In this document: positions 25,559-33,924 of the stretch, piece after piece
Position numbering within the stretch: position 1 is the first letter of the stretch
How the letters are laid out: every line of letters begins with the position of its first letter
Assembly: GCA_026390345.1 (NCBI GenBank)
Contig: JAPLGD010000039.1
Span: 1 to 34,995, forward strand
DNA length: 34,995 nt
Reading direction: 5' to 3'
Source: Candidatus Bipolaricaulota bacterium
Lineage (GTDB): Bacteria; Bipolaricaulota; Bipolaricaulia; UBA7950; UBA9294
The notes under the pieces: generated by a model
Database searches by the model: none
Told to the model about the DNA's origin: nothing
What the model saw: only the letters and a program-made list of their open reading frames with translations
Made by a program: the position numbers and the translations under genes

Positions 25559-26810
25559 CTACGGCGCTATCCCCACGCCGACGGATGAGGGGGTCTGGGT
25601 TTCGCGCAGCCACGCGAGCGCTGCGTCGAGCACCGGATCCGCGTGGATGTACGCAAGGATCTGGTTCGGCGTCATCCTGCTCTGTGACGCAGCCGACAGA
25701 GGCCTCTGCAGCGGAACCAGGACGTCCGGCTGAAGCGGCTCGGCAGCGCAGTTCCCTGCCGAGAGCAGCGAGCCTGTTGCCCACGCGGCCCTCGTTGTCG
25801 CCGCAAAGACGTGACCGGACGGATCAACCATGTACTCGACGGCGACGAGGAGGAGCGAGCCGTCCTCCAGCTCAAACCCGTCGATGGCCGTCGTGTCGCC
25901 GCGGGTCGCCGCGGGTCGCCTGGCCGAAGACGCGTACATGGGGGTTCTGCCGCAGCGCCAGCGCTGTGTACTCGCCCGCGCTCGCCGTGGACTCCCCGAC
26001 CAGGACGGCGATCGGCGCCGAAGGATCGCCGAGGATGTATCGATGCGAACCGAGGTCCGTCGCGATCGACTCGGATTGAATTTCCGCGCCGCCGACCAGC
26101 ACCTCCGTGAACAGACCGTTGCGGAACGACGCCCAGCGGATAGGTCGTGGAGGACTATCGGGTTCAGGAGTTGCATTCCCGAAGAGGCATCCCTCAGCGA
26201 GAAACGGGTGGAGCCCGATCCATCGAGTCTTCGGGTAGCCGCCTCGGTCGTCACGCAGGTCGATGACCCACCCTACAGGTTGTTCTGCATCGAGCAGCCG
26301 AACCAGGCGCAACAGCTCGAGACCCATCTCGAATGACGCCTCCGGGACTCCGATGATGGGATCAGGGAACGTCCGGGGAATGGCGATGTAGCCAATCCCT
26401 CCGTCGAGCATCCTCGCGTCAATGCCGTATGGGTTCACGAGCCCTTCTCCGGGAGCGTGGGGGATCCGCCCGTCGGCCCACGCGGCGCGCTCCTCCTCGA
26501 GAGTGTCGAGCGGCCAATAGGAGGAATGGACGTCGCAGTGGTTCTGGAGCAGAGCAAAGACCTGGCGCAGAACCTCAAACCGTTCCGACTCGCTGTCGAG
26601 GTTGTACGGCTTCATGATGGCGTCGACCCGGGCGCGGAAGACCGTCCAGTCGATCTCAAGGCGGAGGACCGAGTGCTCCTCCAGAAGATCGACGATGTGA
26701 TCGATGTACTCGCTCCAGTCGATGGGCGCCTGCTGAGCGAGACTGGGGACGCTCAGTGTGGCTACGGCTAGAGCTACCGCAAGGACCACGACGCGCGCTC
26801 CTGTGCACAC
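25559..26810 (-). pseudogene. S41-family secreted protease, frameshifted by a 10-bp tandem duplication
   Basis: The first frame (26810 down to about 25915) gives a signal peptide (VVVLAVALAVATLSVPSLAQ), then a tail-specific-protease domain with GGIGYIAIPRTFPDP, WVIDLRDDRGGYP and the nucleophile region AVLVGESTASAGEY. After FGQATRG the reading breaks. It continues in another frame as DTTAIDGFELEDGSLLLVAV and runs to the stop at 25559. Removing one 10-bp unit of the GTCGCCGCGG repeat rejoins the two parts exactly, giving 413 residues. The GTG start has GGGGAGGG just upstream, and a fair promoter precedes it. It may be a true recent mutation, a phase switch, or an assembly/read error. If intact, it would be an exported serine protease. 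Confidence 0.85.
25895..25920. repeat. 10-bp tandem duplication (2.6 copies of GTCGCCGCGG)
   Basis: The unit GTCGCCGCGG occurs twice in full and then GTCGCC. It lies inside the S41 protease gene and shifts its frame by one base relative to the single-copy reading. Confidence 0.9.
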
Positions 26811-26841
26811 GGAGCCCTCCCCTCAATTCCCTGAGTGTACC

Positions 26842-26870
26842 ATTGTAGGAACGATGAGAACGGAAGTGAA
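26842..26870 (-). promoter_or_regulatory. promoter for the S41 protease gene
   Basis: On the minus strand, TTCACT (26870-26865), a 17-nt spacer and TACAAT (26847-26842). The start point would be near 26835, about 25 nt before the GTG. So the broken gene still has its signals. Confidence 0.5.
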
Positions 26871-26963
26871 GGATCGAGATGAACTGGAACGCTTCGCCTG
26901 CTTGCAGATTCGTCCGCCGAACGCGCGGGGTTCATTCCGCCAGCCCTTGGCGGTCCGCAAGAG

Positions 26964-27431
26964 CTAGGCTCCCGGAGTCTGCCGAGTGCAGTCGGTGGGA
27001 TTCTCCGAGCCGCGGCGGATCATCCAGCGCCCCGCCGCCTCAATCGTTCGGAAGCCGCCGTACTCGCTGTACAAGCCCTGAGCGTCTCGCGTCGCAAGGA
27101 TCATGAGTCGAAGGTCACGGAGGGTCGGGTGCTCCACGACGGCCTGGATGAGCCTCTTTCCGATCCCTTGACCGCGGTGCGATTCGAGGACGAACACGTC
27201 GCACAGCCAGGCGAACGTGGCGTAGTCCGTGACTACGCGAGCAAACCCGACCTGACTGCGGCCCTCGTATGCGCCAAAACAGAGGGAGTTCTCGATCGAC
27301 GTGCGCACTTGCTCGACCGGGCGGCCTTGAGCCCAGTACGAGGAGCGACTGAGGAAGTCGTGGATGAGCCCAACGTCGAGGCGCGCCTTGTCCGTACTGA
27401 TCGTGCAGTCTGCGTCAGGGTGCTCCTTCAT
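26964..27431 (-). CDS. GNAT-family N-acetyltransferase
   Basis: 155 residues. DVFVLESHRGQGIGKRLIQA contains the acetyl-CoA loop (RGQGIG), after GFARVVTDYATFAWLCDVFV. It ends with ILATRDAQGLYSEYGGF, the layout of a well-known small GNAT group that starts LDVGLIHDFLSRSSYWAQGRP. AGGAGG lies 6 nt before the ATG. The acceptor amine is unknown. It is divergent from the HD-GYP gene, and a TACAAT-like -10 (minus strand, 27539-27534) lies in the shared spacer. It is unrelated in sequence to the GNAT beside tex. Confidence 0.88.
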   Translation of the reverse strand: MKEHPDADCTISTDKARLDVGLIHDFLSRSSYWAQGRPVEQVRTSIENSLCFGAYEGRSQVGFARVVTDYATFAWLCDVFVLESHRGQGIGKRLIQAVVEHPTLRDLRLMILATRDAQGLYSEYGGFRTIEAAGRWMIRRGSENPTDCTRQTPGA

Positions 27432-27638
27432 CGAGTGCCTCCTGGAATCGTCTGACGGCAGAGACTGTACTTGGTCCAGCGGGACGAGGGGCTTCTCGGG
27501 GCCTCTCTCGTGAGAAGCATTGCGAGTCTGCCGATTGTACAAAGATGATTTGGTTTCCCGTAGTTTCTTGCGAAGAAGCGCATACAATGAATTCTGGGAT
27601 GGGCGGGCCCGGAGGACGGTGACGGAAGCTCTTGCGGC

Positions 27639-29189
27639 TTGGGCAAGTCGGCGAAGAGCGGCGGCGTGGGCAGGACTCGGCGAGAGACGGACGACGGCAC
27701 GTTGTCGGAGACGATCCTTCGGCTCAGCCAGTGCACACGAGTCGATGAAATCTGCGAGCTCGTCGCTGCTGCGATCCACGAGCTTCTGCCGGCCGCCTAC
27801 GTGATCGTCACGCTCTACGACCCGGCGGTTGGCGCCATTCGCTGGCGTTGCGACCGCGGCCTTGAGCATCACGAGAAGTTCCTGAGAAGGCTTGTCGGTG
27901 CGGACCGCACGGCGAGAGTCTTCGTCCGGCCCAAGGCGGCAGGAGGGACGGACGCCGCCGACTCGAGCGGTCGCCTGATCGCCTATTCGGGAGGGATCTT
28001 CGACCTCCTCGGCGGTACGGTCTCCGAATCCATCTGCGCTCTCCTCCGGCGGACGTTGCGCATTGGAGCGGTGTACCACGTTGCGTTCTCGGTCGACGGC
28101 AAGCCTGTCGGAGGCGTCACGTTGCTGTTGCATCGGGGAACCCAGCTCGATCACGCGTCGAGCATCGAGGGTATCGTGCGCCACGCCTCCGTCGAGATCC
28201 TTCGGCTGGACGCCAAGGAGGAGATCAGCAGGATCGCCGGCCGCCTGGCCCTTGCCACCGAATCCGCGCGGATCGGAGTCTGGGACCTGGACTTGGCTAA
28301 CGACCACCTTGAGTGGGATTCTCGGATGTTTGAGCTGTACGGTATGTCTGCCGACGACTTCGCGGGCTCGTACAAGGCGTGGCGGCAGGCACTTCATCCT
28401 GATGACGCCCAGTCGGCCGAGGACACCCTCCAGTCGGCCATCCGGGGAGAACAGGAGTTCCACACGCGCTTTCGGGTGTGCTGGCCGGCGGGGCAGGTGC
28501 GCCACATCGAGGCGCATGGCGTGGTCTTTCGCACCGCGAACGGCACTCCAGAGCGCATCATCGGGGTCAACTGGGACGTGACGGATCGAGCGCTGGCCGA
28601 AGAGCGCCTGAAAGCGCGGCTGGAGGGGACGGTTCGAGTGGTTGCGGCGTTGACCGACCTGCGCGACCCGTACACGGCCGGCCATCAACACGAGGTCACA
28701 CGTCTGGCCTGCGCGGTGGCCAAAGCCTTGGGCCTCGGGGCAGACCGCCTGGAGGGTCTGCGAGTCGCCGCTTCGCTGCACGACATCGGCAAGATCTCCG
28801 TGCCGGCGGAGATCCTCGCCAAGCCGAGCGAGCTGACGCCGGCGGAGTTCGGACTGATCCAGGCTCACCCGTGGGCGGCGCACGAAGTCCTGAAAGGGAT
28901 CGACTTCCCGTGGCCGGTCGCCGACATCGTCCTTCAGCATCACGAGTGGCTTGACGGATCCGGGTACCCGCAGGGGCTCCGTGGCGGCGACATTCTCCTT
29001 GAGGCGCGAATCCTCGCCGTGGCGGACGTCGTGGAAGCGATGTGTTCCCATCGTCCGTACCGCCCCGCCATGGGCCTCCAAGCGGCGCTCGACGAGCTGG
29101 GGAAGAACCGGGGCGTTCTGTACGATCCGGACGCCGTCGACGCATGCATCGACCTTTTCTCACGAGGGGAATTCGCGTTCGGCACGTAA
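27639..29189 (+). CDS. GAF-PAS-HD-GYP protein, c-di-GMP phosphodiesterase
   Basis: 516 residues, cytosolic. A GAF-like sensor covers about 20-190. A PAS_3 domain (about 205-320) has RIGVWDLDLANDHLEWD and ALHPDDA. An HD-GYP domain (about 325-510) follows with HDIGK (H381, D382), HHEWLDGSGYPQGL (GYP 442-444) and ILAVADVVEAMCSHRPYRPA. These are the residues that bind the metal pair and c-di-GMP, so it should hydrolyse c-di-GMP in response to a ligand or redox/light cue. The start is uncertain: TTG at 27639 or GTG at 27666, neither with a good ribosome binding site. A TACAAT at 27583-27588 could be its -10. Confidence 0.88.
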   Translation: MGKSAKSGGVGRTRRETDDGTLSETILRLSQCTRVDEICELVAAAIHELLPAAYVIVTLYDPAVGAIRWRCDRGLEHHEKFLRRLVGADRTARVFVRPKAAGGTDAADSSGRLIAYSGGIFDLLGGTVSESICALLRRTLRIGAVYHVAFSVDGKPVGGVTLLLHRGTQLDHASSIEGIVRHASVEILRLDAKEEISRIAGRLALATESARIGVWDLDLANDHLEWDSRMFELYGMSADDFAGSYKAWRQALHPDDAQSAEDTLQSAIRGEQEFHTRFRVCWPAGQVRHIEAHGVVFRTANGTPERIIGVNWDVTDRALAEERLKARLEGTVRVVAALTDLRDPYTAGHQHEVTRLACAVAKALGLGADRLEGLRVAASLHDIGKISVPAEILAKPSELTPAEFGLIQAHPWAAHEVLKGIDFPWPVADIVLQHHEWLDGSGYPQGLRGGDILLEARILAVADVVEAMCSHRPYRPAMGLQAALDELGKNRGVLYDPDAVDACIDLFSRGEFAFGT

Positions 29190-29275
29190 AGGCGCGAACC
29201 GTACGACGGTCGCGTCCGCAGGGCCTTCGGAAGTCCCGCCCCGCACCAAGAGAACGCGCGACTCCATCGCCCGAC

Positions 29276-29281
29276 TACAAT
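29276..29281 (+). promoter_or_regulatory. -10-like box 7 nt before the start codon (leaderless candidate)
   Basis: TACAAT ends exactly 7 nt before the ATG, so RNA would begin at or next to the A of the start codon. No -35 is visible. Confidence 0.4.
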
Positions 29282-29288
29282 AGGGGAT

Positions 29289-30749
29289 ATGGAAACCACA
29301 CGACGTCGCGTACGGAGGCTGGCGGGTTGGATGGGACGGCCGTCGGCGTGGGTTGGGTTCATCCTGGTTTTGACCGCGGCCCTCTCCGCGAGTGGAGCCA
29401 ACGAGCAGTGCCTCTTGGAAGGGGACTGGACGCGCGTTCGTCCGTCGGCGGTGTGGTGCGGCGACAAGAACTCCGCCGTGACCCTTAAGGCGCACATCGT
29501 CGGACACGATGACATCCGAAGCGTCCGTGTGGTTGGCCCCAACGAAAGCTTCCAGCTCTACGACGATGGAACGCATGGCGACGCCGCGGCGGGGGATTTC
29601 ATGTTCACCGCGGAGGGCGTGAGACCGTACTGCAGCACTCGGTACATGCTCCGATACGGCAACGCGGTCGGAACGTGGTACGGGACCCTCGAGGTCACGC
29701 TCACGAGCGGCGACCGGCTTGTCGATGACAAGTTCTTGCGAATCGGCCTTGTCCATCCGCGCTACGCGAACGCCTTCCGGTTCGAGACCTATGGCGACGG
29801 TCTCTCGGCGACTGTCTTCGCCTTCTTCGTCGAAGATATCGATCGAGCCGTGTTCGACGGATACCCTGTCTCGTCCACGGGGCCCGACGTCGCCGCGCGG
29901 GAGGCCGTTCAGAAGCTGTACACTATCTTCCCGGACCGATTCGACTTCATTCTCGTCATGCCGAAGATGCCGATCTTCGCGGCGTCCGACTTCCGAGAAA
30001 GGGCATCGCTGTCGCTTCGTGTGGCGAACGACGCTCTGCACATCGGCCTTCCGATCTTCAACCGCGGAGCCGAGTACGGGTCCGGCGGTTTTCTGAAGGG
30101 CGTGATCTACCACTCGTTCGGCGGCCTCGATCTGGTTGACCTCGAGATGGCAAGCCTCTGGGGAGCCGACATCGGAGCTTCGCTCGGGCTCGCGACGGAG
30201 ATCGAGCCGGGACGCTACTTGTGGAGTTCTCTCTCGGACGTCGACGGCCAACTCAGCGCGTTCTACGTTTCGGAGACGGGACTCGTCGGGCATTTCGCCG
30301 AGAGCAACGAGGGAACCTGGCAGTTCGTTACGACGATCGGAAACTCACGCTACACACCACTTGAGCTCTACACGATGGGCCTCTTGCAGGCGGAAGCCGT
30401 GCCTCCGGCCCACCTGCTCACGAACCCCGACCTCACGGACCCGCAACGCGTCACCGCAGAGTCGGTGTCAACGATCACGATCGAGGATCTGATTGCTGCT
30501 CAAGGGGGAGTACGCACTCGCCTGACCGACGCAACCCCAGTCGAGTTCTCGGTCGCGTTCGTTGTCGTAGGGGACGAGCCGTTCACGTCGGCCGAGTACG
30601 CCTACTTCTCCTTGTTGGCGTACGAGCTCACGACGAAGGCTGCCCCGGCGGCCACCGACTACTTCGCACCCTTCTACTGGGCGACCGGCGGGCGGGCGGC
30701 GCTCAGGGTGCTGCTTCCCGTAACCCTTCCCATCCCGTCAGGGATGTAG
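29289..30749 (+). CDS. secreted protein of unknown function
   Basis: 486 residues with a twin-arginine-free but strongly basic N-terminus and a hydrophobic helix (WVGFILVLTAALSASGA, about 21-37), a likely signal peptide. Residues 90-110 read YDDGTHGDAAAGDFMFT, a calcium-loop-like DDGxxGDxxxGD motif of choice-of-anchor X-type beta domains. Later RYTPLELYTMGLLQAEAVPP recalls an LxLYxMGLxxxxxVPP element seen in some secreted metallopeptidase-like proteins, but I see no HExxH zinc site. Function cannot be assigned. AGGGG lies too close (2 nt) to the ATG to be a normal ribosome binding site. The protein is probably exported; the role may be extracellular. Confidence 0.75.
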   Translation: METTRRRVRRLAGWMGRPSAWVGFILVLTAALSASGANEQCLLEGDWTRVRPSAVWCGDKNSAVTLKAHIVGHDDIRSVRVVGPNESFQLYDDGTHGDAAAGDFMFTAEGVRPYCSTRYMLRYGNAVGTWYGTLEVTLTSGDRLVDDKFLRIGLVHPRYANAFRFETYGDGLSATVFAFFVEDIDRAVFDGYPVSSTGPDVAAREAVQKLYTIFPDRFDFILVMPKMPIFAASDFRERASLSLRVANDALHIGLPIFNRGAEYGSGGFLKGVIYHSFGGLDLVDLEMASLWGADIGASLGLATEIEPGRYLWSSLSDVDGQLSAFYVSETGLVGHFAESNEGTWQFVTTIGNSRYTPLELYTMGLLQAEAVPPAHLLTNPDLTDPQRVTAESVSTITIEDLIAAQGGVRTRLTDATPVEFSVAFVVVGDEPFTSAEYAYFSLLAYELTTKAAPAATDYFAPFYWATGGRAALRVLLPVTLPIPSGM

Positions 30750-31046
30750 CGAGTCGGGCCCCGGCGGGGATGTGCAAGGAACGGCCGATCATGGCGCGTG
30801 GCCGTATGGCTCTCCGTAGAACCGCAAGCATGGCCCGGGCGGCGGGCGACAAGCCTCATCCTGGACGAGCCCGCCCGCGGCCGAGCGGGAGGGAGATGAC
30901 CCTCTCCTACGTGCCGATCGAGGGGAGTCCCGAGCCCTTCTACCGCTGAATGGCTTTCAAGCCCGCAGGGAAATCGAACACGGAGAGGTCATCATGCGGC
31001 ACCCGCTCTACGGACAGACTCGGATCCGGAGAAGAGAGTCCGGCTC
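30750..31046. other. intergenic region between convergent genes
   Basis: No gene I can support. It holds a GC-rich inverted repeat (about 30838-30880, GCGGGC against GCCCGC) without a T-run, and a 52-codon frame (30791-30949) whose last 17 codons follow a strong GGGAGGGAG site and read MTLSYVPIEGSPEPFYR. No family is recognised. Confidence 0.35.
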
Positions 31047-32309
31047 CTACGGCGACGGCGAGTCCTGGGCCGTGATCCAGGACTCGAGGCTGCCGAGTGT
31101 GTCCTCATCGACGGGACCGAGGACTTGCACGGCCTGCCTCATCCGCTGAGCGGGCTCTGCCGACTGCGTGGCGGGAGCCAACAGGACGAGGTTCGCGACC
31201 TCAGGCCGAGCCTCGGCGACGGAGACCGCCACGCCGGCGCCTTCTCCGTAGGCCACGACCGTCACGCCTTTTCCTGTGGCCTCCGGTTGGGTGAGAAGGG
31301 CATCGAGGGCCCCGAGAGCCGTCGTGAGGTTCTCCTCAGCGGTTGCCTCAGCGGGATCGAAGCGCAGGACGACGCTCCCTCGAGCGGCGAGGTACTCGGC
31401 GACCTGTCGGAGAGGATCCGCCTCCACATTGGAGTCGGCTGTCGCGGTTCCCGGAATCAGAAGAACCGCCCGCCGCGCCTCAGCGGGAACCGAGAGCAGC
31501 GCTTGCCGACCGGAGGGGAGCGTCAGCTCACGCTCCGTGAAGGCGCCCGGAGGAGTTGGAGTCGCGCCTTGGGCACGCTCGCCTGCCCGCTCTGCGAGAG
31601 CGTTTACGGCTTCCGTCAACGAGTCAATCTTGCTGCCGAGGCGATCGGAGACGTCGGTAAACCCGGCGACGGTGACGGCTTCCACCTTGGCCAAACCCTC
31701 TGCGCCTTGGCTGGCCTGCGTCGTTTCCGCGGCTGCCAGCTGTTCAAGCGTCGTCTGCACTTTGCCTATCGCCGCCGCTTGCTGGTCGGCGAGTTGCTGG
31801 GTTTGATCCACCAGCCCCGCCAGGTCTCGGTTCAGGGCGCCGCGTTGGACGAGCGCGTGAATGGAGAAGCCGATGAGGGCGACGCTGAGCACGAGGGCGC
31901 CGATGACGAGCGTACGGGTCGATCGCCCGAGCTGTGTCTCCGCCCTCGCCGTGACGACAGCCTCGCGTTCGGTGCCTGGGACAGTCTTCCGTCTCTTGAG
32001 CGTCCAGCGAGCGCGCCGCACGTCCCGGACCACTTGTTCCACGTGCTTCCGCTCTTCGATCCGCTGGCGCTGAGCCGGCGTGAGAGGAGCCTCTTCTTGC
32101 TTCTTGCCCACAGCATCGCGTCTTGCCGCCTGTTCGCCGGCGGTCGACGGAGATGCCGGGCGCTTCCTGCGGAGAGTCCATCGGGCCCGTCGGGCCTCTC
32201 GGAGCTTCTTCTCGATTCGGTTGTGCTCCTCAATCCGCTGCAACTGCCCCTTCGAGGGGGTTGTCTGCTCCTGCCCGCGCGCATCCGAGACGGTGTCGTT
32301 TGTAGTCAT
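31047..32309 (-). CDS. single-pass membrane protein: duplicated basic motif, coiled coil, inactive-looking alpha/beta hydrolase domain
   Basis: 420 residues. The N-terminal part is basic and holds two copies of one motif, at 19-50 and 77-108, sharing QRIEE and RRARWTL plus a basic end. One membrane helix (133-153) follows. Next comes a heptad-like region (155-245), then an alpha/beta hydrolase-like domain (about 260-400) with AVLLIPGTATADSN and VVAYGEGAGVAVSVA. At the nucleophile elbow the usual GxSxG reads GEGAG, so Ser is missing and catalysis is unlikely. The basic end should be cytosolic and the hydrolase part outside. The ATG has no ribosome binding site but stands 7 nt after TACACT. No matching family is known to me. 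Confidence 0.75.
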   Translation of the reverse strand: MTTNDTVSDARGQEQTTPSKGQLQRIEEHNRIEKKLREARRARWTLRRKRPASPSTAGEQAARRDAVGKKQEEAPLTPAQRQRIEERKHVEQVVRDVRRARWTLKRRKTVPGTEREAVVTARAETQLGRSTRTLVIGALVLSVALIGFSIHALVQRGALNRDLAGLVDQTQQLADQQAAAIGKVQTTLEQLAAAETTQASQGAEGLAKVEAVTVAGFTDVSDRLGSKIDSLTEAVNALAERAGERAQGATPTPPGAFTERELTLPSGRQALLSVPAEARRAVLLIPGTATADSNVEADPLRQVAEYLAARGSVVLRFDPAEATAEENLTTALGALDALLTQPEATGKGVTVVAYGEGAGVAVSVAEARPEVANLVLLAPATQSAEPAQRMRQAVQVLGPVDEDTLGSLESWITAQDSPSP

Positions 32310-32719
32310 CGTGGTTAGTGTAATCCCAGTTACAATAGTGGGGGACGAGGGTCAATGCAATGTCCGAGACGTCGCGACGAACCCAACGCAGCATGGGGAG
32401 GGGCGTCCAGCGTGCACGGCGGGAGAGTCGGCGCGACGACGCGGCTCAGCCGCCGTACAGAGAACCGAGCGCGTGCAGGAACGGCCCTACTCATGCCGCG
32501 TACATCCGCTACCCTTGACATGTACGGCAGAGAAAACGTAAATTGCATGTAGCGCGTCGCCTCCGGGCGGCGCGTTCTGCTTTTCGCGTCGCGTCGCGAC
32601 CTGTAGCGCAGTTCTATCCCTGCGCGACGGCTCCGAAGCACACTGCCCCTCGACCGGGTATCCTTGCGCGATCCGCCGCCGTGGTTCCGCGGCGTGCGTT
32701 CCTGGAAGAGGAGATTCGC
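32310..32719. other. 410-nt intergenic region with NFU promoter
   Basis: Between the divergent membrane-protein gene and the NFU gene. It holds a clear forward promoter (32515-32544) and a TACACT box on the minus strand (32322-32317). I see no gene, RNA or repeat in the rest. Confidence 0.5.
32515..32544 (+). promoter_or_regulatory. sigma70-type promoter for the NFU gene
   Basis: A perfect TTGACA (32515-32520) with TAAATT 18 nt later (32539-32544). Transcription near 32551 would give a long leader of about 170 nt before the ATG; I saw no known riboswitch in it. Confidence 0.6.
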
Positions 32720-32941
32720 ATGCTGAACGAAGTCCAAGAAGCCCTGGAGAAGATCCGTCCGATGCTGCGCGCCGACGGCGGCGACGTGGAACTCGTCGAG
32801 GTCACGGCCGACGGCGTGGTCCGAGTCCGCCTTGAGGGTGCTTGCCATGGTTGCGCAATGTCTCGGATGACGCTGAAGAACGGCATTGAGCGGGTGCTCA
32901 AGGAGGAGGTCCCCGGCGTCACCGAGGTCGAGGCCGTCTAG
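32720..32941 (+). CDS. NifU-like C-terminal domain (NFU) iron-sulfur scaffold
   Basis: 73 residues, the stand-alone NFU domain. It begins [20 protein letters not shown], followed by DVELVEV, and has CHGC at 42-45, the CxxC that holds a 4Fe-4S cluster at a dimer interface. It acts as a carrier or scaffold delivering clusters to apoproteins. AGAGGAGA lies 6 nt before the chosen ATG; upstream in-frame codons are outside the conserved domain. No isc or suf genes are adjacent, so it seems to be a single-gene unit. Confidence 0.93.
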   Translation: MLNEVQEALEKIRPMLRADGGDVELVEVTADGVVRVRLEGACHGCAMSRMTLKNGIERVLKEEVPGVTEVEAV

Positions 32942-33000
32942 CGGCTCTGACGAACCGCCCACCCTAGGGTTCACCGGATCTGCCATCGGGGCCACGGAGA

Positions 33001-33768
33001 TCACGGACTTGCCGACGGTCCGAGGGCGCGAAGAACCTGAGCGGCTTCCTTCTTGAGGGCGTCCGTGTTCTCGAGCGTGTGCACCGCCGAGAGGTGATTG
33101 CGCTTCCATTGCAGATGGTCCTCATCCGCAGCCATGACGTGATGGGCCGCCAGCGCCTCGATGCTCGGGAACTGCATGCGGCAGAGCGCACAGGTCTCCT
33201 TGAGTGGAAGAGGCTGCCACCCCGCGAGAGAGCGACCGAGAGCGCGCGCTTCCTCGAGCTTCTCCGGCAGGTCGGCGACCCGTCCCTTGGCGGCGTGGTG
33301 GCGAATGACGTCAAGTCCCATGCCGCACCACTGGGTGATCGACTCGAACATGCGAACCGCGAGATCGACTCCGTACGGATCCTCGGCGATGTACGAGAGG
33401 ATTAGGACAAGCCGCTTCTTGGCGAAGTTGTGGTGCTCGTCGTAGATCAGGAACGGATGCATCCGGTCGACGAACGCCTTCATCTGGGCGCAGACGTGCC
33501 ACCAGTAGATCGGCGAGGCGAAGACGATGACGTCGGCGGCGCGAAACGCGGGCGCGATCTCCTGGAATCCGTCCTGGATGACGCACCCTGCGTGCGGAGG
33601 GCGAAGACAGGAATTGCACCCGCGGCACGGACCCACCGGGGTCTCGCTGAGCGAGAACTGGACGATCTCGTGTTGTGCGGCATCTCGCAAGCCGAGGACG
33701 AACGAGTCCACGAGCGTCGCGGTGTTCCCGTCTTTCTTAGGGCTGGCCTTGAGGACAAGGGTCTTCAT
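33001..33768 (-). CDS. NAD(P)H/FMN flavoprotein with Cys cluster and C-terminal zinc-finger-like motif
   Basis: 255 residues. KTLVLKASPKKDGNTATLVD is the FMN-phosphate-binding start of the NADPH-dependent FMN reductase/flavodoxin-like fold, and VFASPIYWWHVCAQMKAFVD is the second family block. CxxCxxC at 48-54 with Cys62 recalls iron-sulfur flavoproteins. It is longer than usual: after the domain (about 1-185) residues 193-218 read CALC...HH...H, a C2H2-like set (Cys193, Cys196, His209/210, His218). It probably reduces quinones or other electron acceptors. AGGAGGTGG lies 6 nt before the ATG. Confidence 0.85.
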   Translation of the reverse strand: MKTLVLKASPKKDGNTATLVDSFVLGLRDAAQHEIVQFSLSETPVGPCRGCNSCLRPPHAGCVIQDGFQEIAPAFRAADVIVFASPIYWWHVCAQMKAFVDRMHPFLIYDEHHNFAKKRLVLILSYIAEDPYGVDLAVRMFESITQWCGMGLDVIRHHAAKGRVADLPEKLEEARALGRSLAGWQPLPLKETCALCRMQFPSIEALAAHHVMAADEDHLQWKRNHLSAVHTLENTDALKKEAAQVLRALGPSASP

Positions 33769-33872
33769 ATGCCACCTCCTCGGAGGAGATAGCTTCGCGA
33801 GGCGACGTATCGCCATCGTCTCCGCGCCGCGAGTGCATCTTCATGCGCAAGTCCCAGCGCCAAGGAAGAGGA

Positions 33873-33901
33873 GGCCACCGCCCGGGGTCCGAGCGGTGGC
33901 C
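33873..33901 (-). terminator. probable intrinsic terminator of the coiled-coil gene
   Basis: A perfect 9-bp inverted repeat GGCCACCGC / GCGGTGGCC with an 11-nt loop, 23 nt after the stop of the coiled-coil gene. In the transcribed direction it is followed by TCCTCTTCCTT, a weak T-rich run. Confidence 0.6.
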
Positions 33902-33924
33902 GACTGGTGGGCTGGGAGGTCAGG

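Noticed and set aside
26854-26967. A 37-residue plus-strand frame between the S41 gene and the GNAT gene, with GTAGGA before the ATG.
   Set aside because: It overlaps the minus-strand promoter of the S41 gene, runs into the GNAT end, and matches no family.
30791-30949. A 52-codon frame with a strong internal ribosome binding site near 30890.
   Set aside because: Arg/Pro-rich composition typical of chance frames in GC-rich spacers; no recognisable sequence. Noted in the intergenic entry only.
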